A DNA stretch of 64,000 nucleotides, from positions 150,894-214,893 of the forward strand of contig NZ_GL876935.1 of the NCBI RefSeq assembly GCF_000192575.1. The letters run 5' to 3'. Source of the DNA: Novosphingobium nitrogenifigens DSM 19370 (GTDB lineage: Bacteria; Pseudomonadota; Alphaproteobacteria; Sphingomonadales; Sphingomonadaceae). The notes beneath the pieces were generated by a model. That model made no database searches and was not told the DNA's origin. It worked only from the letters and a program-made list of their open reading frames with translations. The number at the start of each line of letters is the position of its first letter. Within the stretch, counting starts at the first letter, position 1. The position numbers and the translations under genes were made by a program. Of this stretch, positions 51,451-59,414 are shown piece by piece.

Positions 51451-52134
51451 CTGGGCCAGCCACTCGCGGATCATCGCACGTCCCGCGGCCACGGCACCGG
51501 GTCCATGCTCGTCGTGGGCATTGCGCAAGGTTTCCGGCGTATGACCGGCTGCGGCCAGTTCATGCGGTCCCTGCTCGATCCAGGCGTCAAAGCGCGGATC
51601 CTCGCCCATTTCGGCGTGGAATTGCAGGGCTAGGATATTGCTGCCCCGCCGGAATGCCTGATGCGGATAGACATGGCTCGAGGCCAGCAGTTCGACATCG
51701 TCGGGCAAGGTGAACGTGTCGCCATGCCAATGCAGAACCGGAACCCCGGCGACATGGCGCAAGGGGCTATCCGCATCGTGCACCTCGATCGGGTGGAACC
51801 CGATCTCCTTGGCGCCCCCGGGATAGACTTCCGCACCCATGGCTGCGGCAATCATCTGCGCACCAAAGCACACGCCCAATGTCGGGCGGCCCGCTTCCAG
51901 ACGCCGCGCCAGACGACGCAACTGGCACGCGATCCACGGGTGCCGGTCGCGTTCATAGACGCCCATCGGTCCGCCCATCATGATGACAAGGTCCGGCTCG
52001 GTCAGATCGTGACAGGAAAATGCAGGGTCGCAGACGTCGATGCGTGCGACGTCATATCCTGCTTCCTCGATCGGCAAACGGTACCCCGCAACCCCTTCAT
52101 AGGGCACATGGCGGATGATCAGCGCGTTTTTCAT
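51442..52134 (-). CDS. Class I glutamine amidotransferase domain protein
   Basis: 230 residues from ATG 52134. LVIMMGGPMGVYERDRHPWI, nucleophile Cys in LGVCFGAQMIAAAMGAEVYPGG, VLHWHGDTFTLP and the His in LALQFHAEM complete the GATase-1 set. Stand-alone members of the GuaA-N-like group act on small molecules such as gamma-glutamyl amines or in nucleotide metabolism; the acceptor partner is not in the window. Convergent with the aminotransferase gene. Confidence 0.88.
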   Translation of the reverse strand: MKNALIIRHVPYEGVAGYRLPIEEAGYDVARIDVCDPAFSCHDLTEPDLVIMMGGPMGVYERDRHPWIACQLRRLARRLEAGRPTLGVCFGAQMIAAAMGAEVYPGGAKEIGFHPIEVHDADSPLRHVAGVPVLHWHGDTFTLPDDVELLASSHVYPHQAFRRGSNILALQFHAEMGEDPRFDAWIEQGPHELAAAGHTPETLRNAHDEHGPGAVAAGRAMIREWLAQLN

Positions 52135-52245
52135 GACACTTTGTGTAATCGATTCGCTCTTAATGGTTGATCCAAAATGTGCCCTGCGATCATGCGAATG
52201 GAAACCACGCGACATGAGCGGCATTCCGGATCGGGCGGCGGCCGG

Positions 52246-52404
52246 TCAGAGGCCGAGGCGGTTCCAGAAATCCTCGGCGCTGACAGCAACCCGTTCGGCG
52301 CGCGCGGCCTCTCCGGCGGCAGCCATCCGCCACGAGGGATGCGGCAGACGAGGCAGGGGATAGTGGACCGTTCCACGCGACGAGGGGGCTGACTTTCGGG
52401 ACAT
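52246..52404 (-). CDS. Small hypothetical protein, 52 residues
   Basis: The frame has a ribosome site (AAAGGA, eight bases before ATG 52404). The sequence is basic at the start and ends HPSWRMAAAGEAARAERVAVSAEDFWNRLGL, with one Trp pair and an amphipathic-looking helix. No known domain was recognised. It stands alone between the amidotransferase start and the Slam-type gene. Real coding is supported only by the ribosome site and amino-acid composition. Confidence 0.45.
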   Translation of the reverse strand: MSRKSAPSSRGTVHYPLPRLPHPSWRMAAAGEAARAERVAVSAEDFWNRLGL

Positions 52405-52467
52405 CACGCAAATCCTTTTGTGCTTCATGAACGGCAGTGAGGGAACCGCCGTCGACTCAATCTCTAC

Positions 52468-52483
52468 CAATTCAATTGAATTG
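52468..52483. promoter_or_regulatory. Perfect 16-bp palindrome upstream of the Slam-type gene
   Basis: CAATTCAATTGAATTG (52468-52483) is self-complementary with no spacer, and stands out as AT-rich in a GC-rich setting. It lies 64 bases upstream of the small minus-strand gene and 178 bases before the Slam-type start, between divergent genes, as an operator would. Confidence 0.45.
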
Positions 52484-52661
52484 CGTCCGCTCAGAAAATC
52501 TCAACTGGGGCAAAGTTCGTCTTGAGCGACCGCGAGTGACACCGGTCGTGGAGGGGGTGGTCGGGTCGGATGAATGCCTCCGATTTGGCGGACCCGCTAC
52601 GCAGGTTCCCCATTCCTGTTACTCTCTGTCCGGGCGATGAACGTCGGGGGAGAAATGCGGT

Positions 52662-53996
52662 GTGCCGGTGCTGATCCTTGCTCTGGCGCCGACGCTCATG
52701 GCCGTTTCGACGCCCGCGCTCCCCCCGTTCACGCCACCCTCCCCGACGACCGGGACGCTTCAGCTTTCACCTGTGCAGATGTTCGATTTTGCCGAGGCGG
52801 CGTCAAAACGAGGTGACTATGACACCGCCGAACGAGCCCTGCGTGCACTGATCGGCAATCCGGGCATCGACATCCGTTGCGAGGCGCGCTTTCGTCTCGC
52901 TCGCCTGCTCGCCGGTCCCTTCCATCGTCGGACCGAAGCGGCTTTGCTCTTGCGACGGATACTTGATGAAAAGCCCAATGCCGCACCGGTGCGGCTCGAA
53001 CTGGCACGCCTCGAAGCTGAAATGGGCCGGACCGGCGCGGCCGGGCGCGAATTGCGCGCCGCGCAAGCGATCGGCCTTCCCGCCGACATCGCCCGCATGG
53101 TGCGTTTCTATCAACAGGCGCTCGAGGCGCAGCGCCCCATGAGCGGCAGCATCGAACTCGCGCTGGCCCCCGACAGCAACGTCAATCGCGCGACCACGGC
53201 GTCAACCATGGGCACCGTCATTGGCGATTTCACGCTCAGCCGGGACGCGCGCGCAACTTCGGGCATGGGGCTGGTCGTCCGGACACAGGCGTTCGCACGA
53301 CTGCGGATGACGCCGCGCCTGTCCCTGCTCGCGCGCCTGTCCGGCAGCGCCAGTCTCTATCGCGACCCCGGTTTCGACGACGAAGTGGTCGCCCCGCAGA
53401 TCGGCCCCGAATGGAGCCTGGGCGACGATCGCGTCAGCCTGAGCGGTGGCGCGGCACTGCGCTGGTACGGCGGGCGAAGTTATACCACCGCCACGACTGC
53501 CGCGATCGACTGGCAACATCGGCTGGGCAAGCGCGGGCTGCTGCGGGTGAGCGCCAACCACGCCTTTGTCGACAATCACCGCAACGCTCTGGAAACCGGT
53601 TCGGCCTGGGGCGGCACGGCAGGTCTCGACCGCGCGTTCTCGGCCCGCTTTGGCGGGGGTCTTTCGCTCTTCGGCAATCGCCAGGATACCCGCGATCCCG
53701 GCTATGCCACGACCAGCTTCGGCTTCAGCCCCTATGTCTTTCGCGAAATAGGCCGGGCGACCGTGACGGCTACGCTGTCCTACAGCCACCTTGCCGCCGA
53801 TGCCCGCATTGCCTTGTTCAACGATCGCCGACGCGATCAGGCCTATGGCCTGAACCTTGCCGCGACATTGCGCCAAATTCGCATCGGTTCCTTGTCACCG
53901 CTCCTGCGTTTGCGGCTAGAACGGAACGCATCAACCGTCCAACTCTATGATTATAAAAGAGTCGCCGGAGAAGTGGGAATAGCCTCCGCATTCTGA
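52662..53996 (+). CDS. Slam-type surface lipoprotein translocator (DUF560)
   Basis: 444 residues from GTG 52662 (GGGGGAGAAA upstream); signal peptide LILALAPTLMAVSTPALP. The N-terminal 130 residues are TPR-like (FDFAEAASKRGDYDTAERAL, RRILDEKPNAAPVRLELARL). The C-terminal 280 residues are a DUF560-like beta-barrel: it opens with IELALAPDSNVNRATTAST and closes with RLERNASTVQLYDYKRVAGE and a terminal Phe. Slam proteins move lipoproteins such as TbpB to the outer surface in Neisseria. The next gene, 64 bases downstream, encodes a TbpB-like lipoprotein, its likely client. Confidence 0.78.
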   Translation: MPVLILALAPTLMAVSTPALPPFTPPSPTTGTLQLSPVQMFDFAEAASKRGDYDTAERALRALIGNPGIDIRCEARFRLARLLAGPFHRRTEAALLLRRILDEKPNAAPVRLELARLEAEMGRTGAAGRELRAAQAIGLPADIARMVRFYQQALEAQRPMSGSIELALAPDSNVNRATTASTMGTVIGDFTLSRDARATSGMGLVVRTQAFARLRMTPRLSLLARLSGSASLYRDPGFDDEVVAPQIGPEWSLGDDRVSLSGGAALRWYGGRSYTTATTAAIDWQHRLGKRGLLRVSANHAFVDNHRNALETGSAWGGTAGLDRAFSARFGGGLSLFGNRQDTRDPGYATTSFGFSPYVFREIGRATVTATLSYSHLAADARIALFNDRRRDQAYGLNLAATLRQIRIGSLSPLLRLRLERNASTVQLYDYKRVAGEVGIASAF

Positions 53997-54059
53997 TCGG
54001 AAGCGGATGGATATGCTCCGGGACGGGATGGGTACGGGAACCGGAAACGGGGGGCATTG

Positions 54060-55778
54060 ATGGCATTTCGCAAAACGGCCGCAAGCATGGGCATGCTTGC
54101 CGGCGTGATGACGCTTGGGGGGTGCGGCGGCGACGGGGCCTCGTCCGTGGCCAGCGCCAACACCACGCCGGCCAGCAATTCCAGCCTTGCCAAACTGGTG
54201 GCAAGCCAGAGCTTTGCCAACGACGGCGCCAGCCAGACCGCAGCCTTCGATCTCGTCACCGGCAACACCACCGCCGGTTCGTCGACCGCGAAACCGCTGA
54301 CAATCAGCTATGATGCGACGTCGAACAGCTACACGATCACGACGCAGGGACGCAGCCAGACTTTCGCGCCTGCCGACATGGCCAGCGCCGCCAACGGCAT
54401 TGCCGTCTACAGCAAGACGAGCGGCACGACGACCGACCGGCTGACCATGCTGGCCGCCAATGTCACCGGCTACAACAGCGCGGCGCCGCAATATTCGGGC
54501 CTTGCCTATTGGCAGCGCTACAGCGTCAGCGGCACCGGCGAGGCAACGACCTTCGACATTTTCACCTACGGCCTCGACACCCCTGCCTCGGCCGTACCGC
54601 GCACCGGACAGGCCGCCTATGCGACCACGGTCGTGGGTCTGGTCACGCTGCCCGGCACCGAGGCGCGCATGTTCCAGGGGACCGGGCGACTGGACGTCGA
54701 TTTCCTCGACGGGATCCTCTCGACCAGCGCGACGACCACCGAAACCGGCCTTGCCTCGGGCGCGGTCATCGGCGGCACGGGTTCGCTCACCGGAACGGGA
54801 ACCCTGTCCTCGTCAGCCAATGCCTTTACCGGCACGGTCCATTACAGCGGCAGCGGCAACAGTTCGAGCGGCACGCTCTCGGGCCGCTTCTATGGGCCGA
54901 GCGCGCAGGAACTGGGCGCAGCCTTTTCCTCCAGCGGCAGTGACGGCAGCGCGGCAAGCGGCGCGATCTGGGGCATCGCCAGTCCCGGAACAACCCCGAT
55001 CAATCTTTCCGTCGCAAATCCCGCGACCGATCAGACTTATGCGGCAGCAGCCGCTGAACTCGACTCAACGCCCTCGACCGGCAGCTCGACCAGCCTTGGC
55101 ACGAACCCGCTTGCCGTCACAACTGCAGGCGACGTCACGATCGGCGGGGGCAGTTCGTACCTCGCGCAGACCACGCTGGCCAACAGCGACAGGGTCGCCG
55201 CGACCGACACCAATTTCACCTCGTTCCAGAAAACCGTGAACGGCGCCACCGTGGCACTCGACATGTACCGCCCCGGGAACAGCGAACTCGCACTCACCTA
55301 CATGAGCTTCGGCCGCTGGCGGGAAACTCCCGATGCCGCCGCGCAAGGGACCTCGATCTACACCTATTTCGTCTATGGGCTGACGACCGACGCCGCCACA
55401 CTCGCGGCCCGCACCGGCACCGCCCATTATGCCGGCGTCGCCTATGGCACCGCATTCGACAGCGGCACGGGAACCGGCAACGCCGTCAAGGGTGCCTCGG
55501 CTTTCGACATCGACTTCAACATCGGCGGATACGCCGGGACCATCGCGCTCAAGAGCAGCAGCACCGACTACGGCACGTTCAACGCATCGGGAACGCTGTC
55601 CTCGGGAATGCCCGCGCAAGGCAGCCTGACCGGAACCAAGGGCGGAACCGGGCAGATCACACCCTCGTTCTATGGTCCTGCGGCACAGGAATTCGGCGGC
55701 CCGTTCCGGATCTCGATTTCCGGCAGCGGCAGCGCCACGACAACGATCGTCGGCGCCACGGTCACAAAGGCCAATTGA
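54060..55778 (+). CDS. TbpB-like surface lipoprotein with two similar halves
   Basis: 572 residues. The lipobox TLGGC places the lipid on a Cys near residue 22, followed by a Ser/Thr/Ala-rich linker. Each half ends in an eight-stranded-barrel-like segment with the same signature: GTLSGRFYGPSAQELGAAF near residue 280 and TPSFYGPAAQEFGGPF near 550. FYGP-x-A-x-E-x-GG is the mark of the transferrin-binding-protein-like barrel (TbpBBD). It is next to a Slam-type translocator and therefore predicted to be displayed on the cell surface. The ligand is unknown; iron-protein binding should not be assumed. Confidence 0.78.
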   Translation: MAFRKTAASMGMLAGVMTLGGCGGDGASSVASANTTPASNSSLAKLVASQSFANDGASQTAAFDLVTGNTTAGSSTAKPLTISYDATSNSYTITTQGRSQTFAPADMASAANGIAVYSKTSGTTTDRLTMLAANVTGYNSAAPQYSGLAYWQRYSVSGTGEATTFDIFTYGLDTPASAVPRTGQAAYATTVVGLVTLPGTEARMFQGTGRLDVDFLDGILSTSATTTETGLASGAVIGGTGSLTGTGTLSSSANAFTGTVHYSGSGNSSSGTLSGRFYGPSAQELGAAFSSSGSDGSAASGAIWGIASPGTTPINLSVANPATDQTYAAAAAELDSTPSTGSSTSLGTNPLAVTTAGDVTIGGGSSYLAQTTLANSDRVAATDTNFTSFQKTVNGATVALDMYRPGNSELALTYMSFGRWRETPDAAAQGTSIYTYFVYGLTTDAATLAARTGTAHYAGVAYGTAFDSGTGTGNAVKGASAFDIDFNIGGYAGTIALKSSSTDYGTFNASGTLSSGMPAQGSLTGTKGGTGQITPSFYGPAAQEFGGPFRISISGSGSATTTIVGATVTKAN

Positions 55779-55791
55779 TCGCAGACTTGCC

Positions 55792-55813
55792 CGGTCGGGA
55801 TCATCACCGACCG
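55792..55813. terminator. Hairpin between the TbpB-like and 2H-phosphoesterase genes
   Basis: CGGTCGG (55792-55798), loop GATCATCA, CCGACCG (55807-55813): a perfect 7-bp stem, 13 bases after the lipoprotein stop and covering the stop of the opposite-strand gene at 55804. No T-run. Confidence 0.4.
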
Positions 55814-56322
55814 CGGAAACGCCAGCTCCCTGCCGGTTGCCATTGTCCATCCACGACCCGGTGGATGGCAATGCCCGGTATCTGTGCGTCGCACGGCTGC
55901 CACAGGACCGGAAGATCCCGCTGCAGCGCCCGCGCCCTTGGCCGCTCGACCTTGTTCTGCACCGTGACGTGAAAACGCGGCGGCACGGCGTCGCCACCAC
56001 TCAACAGGCCGTGGAAACGCTCGGCGATCGTCTCGCGCAGATCGGCGAGTTCGGGGCTGGCCACCCCCACCCCGGTTCCCGAGCCGAGATCGACCACTCC
56101 GCCAAAGCGAGCACGCGGCGGCGGCATCGAGCCGGTAAGCATGGCCAGAAGATCGGCCAATTCAGCGGCGACCATTCCCGGCACGGCATGAAAAAGCGTG
56201 AGATGGGCGGGCGAGCGATTGTGTTCGACCGGATAATGAGCACGCCGCAAGGCATCGAGCCGCGCCTGCAAGGGGGCAGGCAACGTCGCCAGAACGAGAA
56301 AAGGCGCCCGTGCCGTGGTCAC
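55804..56322 (-). CDS. 2'-5' RNA ligase-like 2H phosphoesterase
   Basis: 172 residues from GTG 56322 (GGAA eight bases upstream); a longer frame upstream is of doubtful use. The two HxT motifs of the 2H family are SPAHLTLFHAVPG and PPRFHVTVQNKVE, about 85 residues apart. Such proteins act on 2',3'-cyclic phosphates or 2'-5' RNA links (ThpR/LigT group). The length is normal for the family. It is convergent with the lipoprotein gene. Confidence 0.82.
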   Translation of the reverse strand: MTTARAPFLVLATLPAPLQARLDALRRAHYPVEHNRSPAHLTLFHAVPGMVAAELADLLAMLTGSMPPPRARFGGVVDLGSGTGVGVASPELADLRETIAERFHGLLSGGDAVPPRFHVTVQNKVERPRARALQRDLPVLWQPCDAQIPGIAIHRVVDGQWQPAGSWRFRGR

Positions 56323-56480
56323 GAGCGGTTTCCGCAAGCATCGAATCTTGGGGAAGTCGGCGGGAACACTCGGCAAAACCGGTAACCGGTGGTGGATGAA
56401 GGCTCGGAAAAAGCCGTAATGTTCCCGCTCTGAAGACTTACCCCGGAGTGAGGCTGCCTTCCGTAAAAACACTTAACGCA

Positions 56481-56511
56481 GGGACGGTTACCAAACGGTA
56501 AAGACCGTCCC
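56481..56511 (-). terminator. Terminator after mltG
   Basis: GGGACGG (56481-56487) pairs with CCGTCCC (56505-56511) and, inside, TTACC pairs with GGTAA around the loop AAAC, with a small bulge. On the minus strand TGCGTTAAGTGTTTTT follows. It lies 11 bases after the mltG stop. Confidence 0.65.
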
Positions 56512-56521
56512 ATCCCGCCGG

Positions 56522-57505
56522 TCACATCTGGCCGCGTGCGCGACGCAAGGCGAACCACTTGCGGACATTGGCGTTATGCTGGTCGAGCGTGTCGGCAAAG
56601 ACATGCCCGCCGGTGCCGTCGGCGACCATGTAAAGCGCATTGGTCTGGGCCGGGTTCAACACCGCCTCGATGCTGAGCCGTCCGGGATTGGTGATCGGCC
56701 CCTTTGGCAGTCCGGTCATCGTATACGTGTTGTAATCATTGACCGCATGGATTTCCGATTCCCGGATGCGACGGCCGAGCGGACGCCCCTGGGTGATCGG
56801 ATAAATGATGGTGGGGTCCGCCTGCAGGCGCATCCCTTTCTTCAGGCGATTGGAATAGAGCCCGGCAACCATGGTCCGTTCGGACGGCTTCCCGGTTTCC
56901 TTCTCGACGATCGAGGCCAGAACGATGGCTTCCTCGGGCGTCTTGGCGACCGTACGGGGACTGCGCTTGGCCCAGAGGTCGGCAAGCGTCTTGCTCATCG
57001 CCTTCTGCATGCGCGCGACAAGGTCGGCACGCGACTGTCCGCGCTGGAAATCGTAGCTGTCGGGCAGGATCGAGCCTTCGGCAGGCATGTCCACTTTCCC
57101 GGTCAGCAGTGGCTGCGCCATCAGCTTTTCATAGACCAGTGCCGAGGGCATGCCTTCAGGCACGGTGAAAAGACGCCGCATGACGCCTTCCCTGCCCTGA
57201 AGAATGGCAAGGATCTTGGCCCCGCTCGCATGGGCGGGCAGGATGAATTCGCCCGCCTGAAGCCCTCCGGCATGACCGAGCAGGCGTGCTCGTGCACGGA
57301 ACGTCAAAGCCGAGGCGATCGCGCCTTGCGCTTCGAGGTTTTCGGCGACGCTGGTCATCCCGGCGCCATCCGACACGATGAACGAGGCATCCTTGTCCAG
57401 CGGACCGGGTCCGTACCATCCCCACAGGAAATGGACGCCGTATCCCACGACCAGCAACAAGGCGGCAAGGATTGCCAGCCGAACCTTTCCGATGCGGCGG
57501 ATCAT
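56522..57505 (-). CDS. mltG: Endolytic transglycosylase MltG
   Basis: 327 residues. One N-terminal membrane helix (LAILAALLLVVGYGVHFLWG), a LysM-like segment, and the YceG/MltG catalytic part: ILPDSYDFQRGQSRADLVAR, the catalytic Glu in AIVLASIVEKETGKPSERTM, and QADPTIIYPITQGRPLGRRI. It cuts nascent glycan strands within the inner membrane to end peptidoglycan chains. It follows fabF on the minus strand with 111 bases between, in the common fabF-mltG order of alphaproteobacteria. Confidence 0.95.
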   Translation of the reverse strand: MIRRIGKVRLAILAALLLVVGYGVHFLWGWYGPGPLDKDASFIVSDGAGMTSVAENLEAQGAIASALTFRARARLLGHAGGLQAGEFILPAHASGAKILAILQGREGVMRRLFTVPEGMPSALVYEKLMAQPLLTGKVDMPAEGSILPDSYDFQRGQSRADLVARMQKAMSKTLADLWAKRSPRTVAKTPEEAIVLASIVEKETGKPSERTMVAGLYSNRLKKGMRLQADPTIIYPITQGRPLGRRIRESEIHAVNDYNTYTMTGLPKGPITNPGRLSIEAVLNPAQTNALYMVADGTGGHVFADTLDQHNANVRKWFALRRARGQM

Positions 57506-57572
57506 TGTCTTCCTTTCGCGCGGCAGATCATGGCCGGGCCCCGATACGGCGCGACCGGCAAGTTCCGGACGT

Positions 57573-57598
57573 GCGGCGCCGGGTTTCCCCTGCGCCGC
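57573..57598. other. GC-rich hairpin between fabF and mltG
   Basis: GCGGCGC (57573-57579) and GCGCCGC (57592-57598) with a 12-base loop. It lies between the fabF stop and mltG start on the minus strand; no T-run follows, so partial termination or RNA processing is possible but unproven. Confidence 0.3.
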
Positions 57599-57616
57599 GC
57601 ATTCCGGTCAAGACGC

Positions 57617-58876
57617 TCAGATCGCCTTGAGGACGAGGCTGGCGTTCGTGCCGCCGAAACCGAACGAGTTGTTCAGCACGGCACGCACCTTCCGCTTCTT
57701 GGCAACATGGGGGACGAGATCGACGCCCAGGCAGCTTTCGCTCGGATTGTCGAGGTTCAGCGTGGGGGGCACGATCTGGTCACGGATCGCCAGGATGCAG
57801 AAGATCGATTCGACTGCGCCCGCGCCGCCGAGCAAGTGCCCGATCGCCGACTTGGTCGACGACATCGAGACATTGCCGATGGCATCGCCGAAGAGACGAC
57901 GCACCGCGCCCAGTTCGAGTTCGTCGCCGAGCGGCGTCGAGGTGCCGTGGGCGTTGACATAGTCGATGTCGGCCGGCGTCATGCCCGCCTTGCGCAGCGC
58001 CATTTCCATCGAGCGATAGGCGCCCGAACCCTGCGGATGCGGAGCCGTCACGTGATAGGCGTCGCCCGAAAGACCATAACCGACGACTTCGGCATAGATC
58101 TTCGCGCCGCGTGCCAGGGCATGCTCGTATTCCTCGAGCACGACCACGCCCGCGCCTTCGCCCATGACAAAACCGTCGCGGCCCTGGTCATAGGGACGGC
58201 TGGCCTTGGTCGGTTCGTCGTTATACGCGGTCGAGAGCGCACGAGCCTGGGCGAAACCGGCAATGCCGATCGGACAGATCGTGCTTTCCGCACCGCCCGC
58301 CAGCATGATGTTGGCATCGCCGTCCTTGATCATCCGCGCAGCGTCACCGATCGAGTGGGCGCCGGTCGAACAGGCGGTCACGACCGCATGGTTCGGCCCC
58401 ATCAGCCCGTACTTGATCGACACCTGACCCGAGATCAGGTTGATAAGACGGCCGTGAACGAAGTGCGGGCTGACGCGCGCAGGGCCCTTGGCCGCGAGCA
58501 CCAGCGATTCGCTTTCGATCCCCGGCAGACCACCGATACCCGCGCCGATCGAGCAACCTGCATGCAGGCGCTCTTCCTCGCTCATGTCGGTAAGTCCGGC
58601 ATCTTCGAGCGCCTGTCCGGCGGCATCGATGCCATAGACGATGAAGGGATCGACCTGGCGCTGGATCTTGTGATCGACACGACGCGAAGCATCAAAGCCG
58701 TATTCATGATCGGCCGGCTTCACTTCGCAGGCGATGCGGCATTTCTGGTCGCTCGCATCGAACCGGGTGATCGGACCTGCGCCCGATTTGCCTGCAATCA
58801 GGTTGGCCCAGACAGTTTCGACGTCCGCCCCCAGCGGAGTGACCAGCCCAAGGCCGGTAACAACGACACGACGCAT
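57617..58876 (-). CDS. fabF: 3-oxoacyl-[acyl-carrier-protein] synthase II
   Basis: 419 residues from ATG 58876 (GGAG six bases upstream). VVVTGLGLVTPLGADV at the start; the Cys-His-His active site: VVTACSTGAHSIGDAA, VNAHGTSTPLGDELE and AIGHLLGGAGAVES. It elongates acyl-ACP chains in type II fatty acid synthesis. An intrinsic terminator lies just upstream, between acpP and fabF, so acpP can be made in excess over FabF. mltG follows downstream. Confidence 0.97.
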   Translation of the reverse strand: MRRVVVTGLGLVTPLGADVETVWANLIAGKSGAGPITRFDASDQKCRIACEVKPADHEYGFDASRRVDHKIQRQVDPFIVYGIDAAGQALEDAGLTDMSEEERLHAGCSIGAGIGGLPGIESESLVLAAKGPARVSPHFVHGRLINLISGQVSIKYGLMGPNHAVVTACSTGAHSIGDAARMIKDGDANIMLAGGAESTICPIGIAGFAQARALSTAYNDEPTKASRPYDQGRDGFVMGEGAGVVVLEEYEHALARGAKIYAEVVGYGLSGDAYHVTAPHPQGSGAYRSMEMALRKAGMTPADIDYVNAHGTSTPLGDELELGAVRRLFGDAIGNVSMSSTKSAIGHLLGGAGAVESIFCILAIRDQIVPPTLNLDNPSESCLGVDLVPHVAKKRKVRAVLNNSFGFGGTNASLVLKAI

Positions 58877-58900
58877 TGCGTTCTCCGGAAAAAATGAAAA

Positions 58901-58932
58901 CAGGCCCAGCCCCTCAAAACGGGCTGAGCCTG
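58901..58932 (-). terminator. Intrinsic terminator between acpP and fabF
   Basis: CAGGCCCAGCCC (58901-58912) pairs with GGGCTGAGCCTG (58921-58932) with one mismatch; the loop is CTCAAAAC. On the minus strand it is directly followed by TTTTCATTTTTT, and then by the fabF ribosome site. It should end most acpP transcripts, with some read-through into fabF. Confidence 0.85.
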
Positions 58933-59024
58933 CCTTAGTCCTCCCCCCTTGCCGGTCGCAAAAGCCTGTCCGGGTCCTGTTCCGGGCCAAGCACCCGGTT
59001 CAGGTTTCGGGGAGTTTTGGGCGA

Positions 59025-59261
59025 TCAGCCCTTGTTTTCGTCGATGTACTTGATCGCGTCGGCGACAGTGGCGATCTTTTCAGCCGCGTCGTCGGGGATC
59101 TCGACACCGAATTCTTCTTCGAAGGCCATGACGAGTTCGACGATGTCGAGCGAGTCGGCACCCAGATCGTCGATGAAGCTTGCGTCTTCAGTGACCTTGT
59201 CGGCCTCGACGCCGAGGTGCTCGACAACGATCTTCTTAACGCGGTCGGCGGTATCGCTCAT
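59025..59261 (-). CDS. acpP: Acyl carrier protein
   Basis: 78 residues, acidic. The phosphopantetheine Ser is in LGADSLDIVELVMAFEEEFG, with DDLGAD before it, as in all type II ACPs. It carries growing acyl chains for FabF, encoded next on the strand. The coding sequence is followed by a strong terminator before fabF. Confidence 0.98.
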   Translation of the reverse strand: MSDTADRVKKIVVEHLGVEADKVTEDASFIDDLGADSLDIVELVMAFEEEFGVEIPDDAAEKIATVADAIKYIDENKG

Positions 59262-59414
59262 TCGATTTGTCCCTTCAGACGAAACTAGGATTGTGTAAAC
59301 CGTTCAGCGCTTCGCCCTAATGGCCGCAAGCCCTGCTGGCAAGTGGGACGCTGCAAGGAGCGGGACGGATCGCCCGGATGGTGCGATGCCGCCCTGCCCC
59401 GAGCAGCGCGACGG

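Noticed and set aside
56576..58897. 773-residue plus-strand open frame
   Set aside because: Antisense to mltG and fabF, both with intact active sites.
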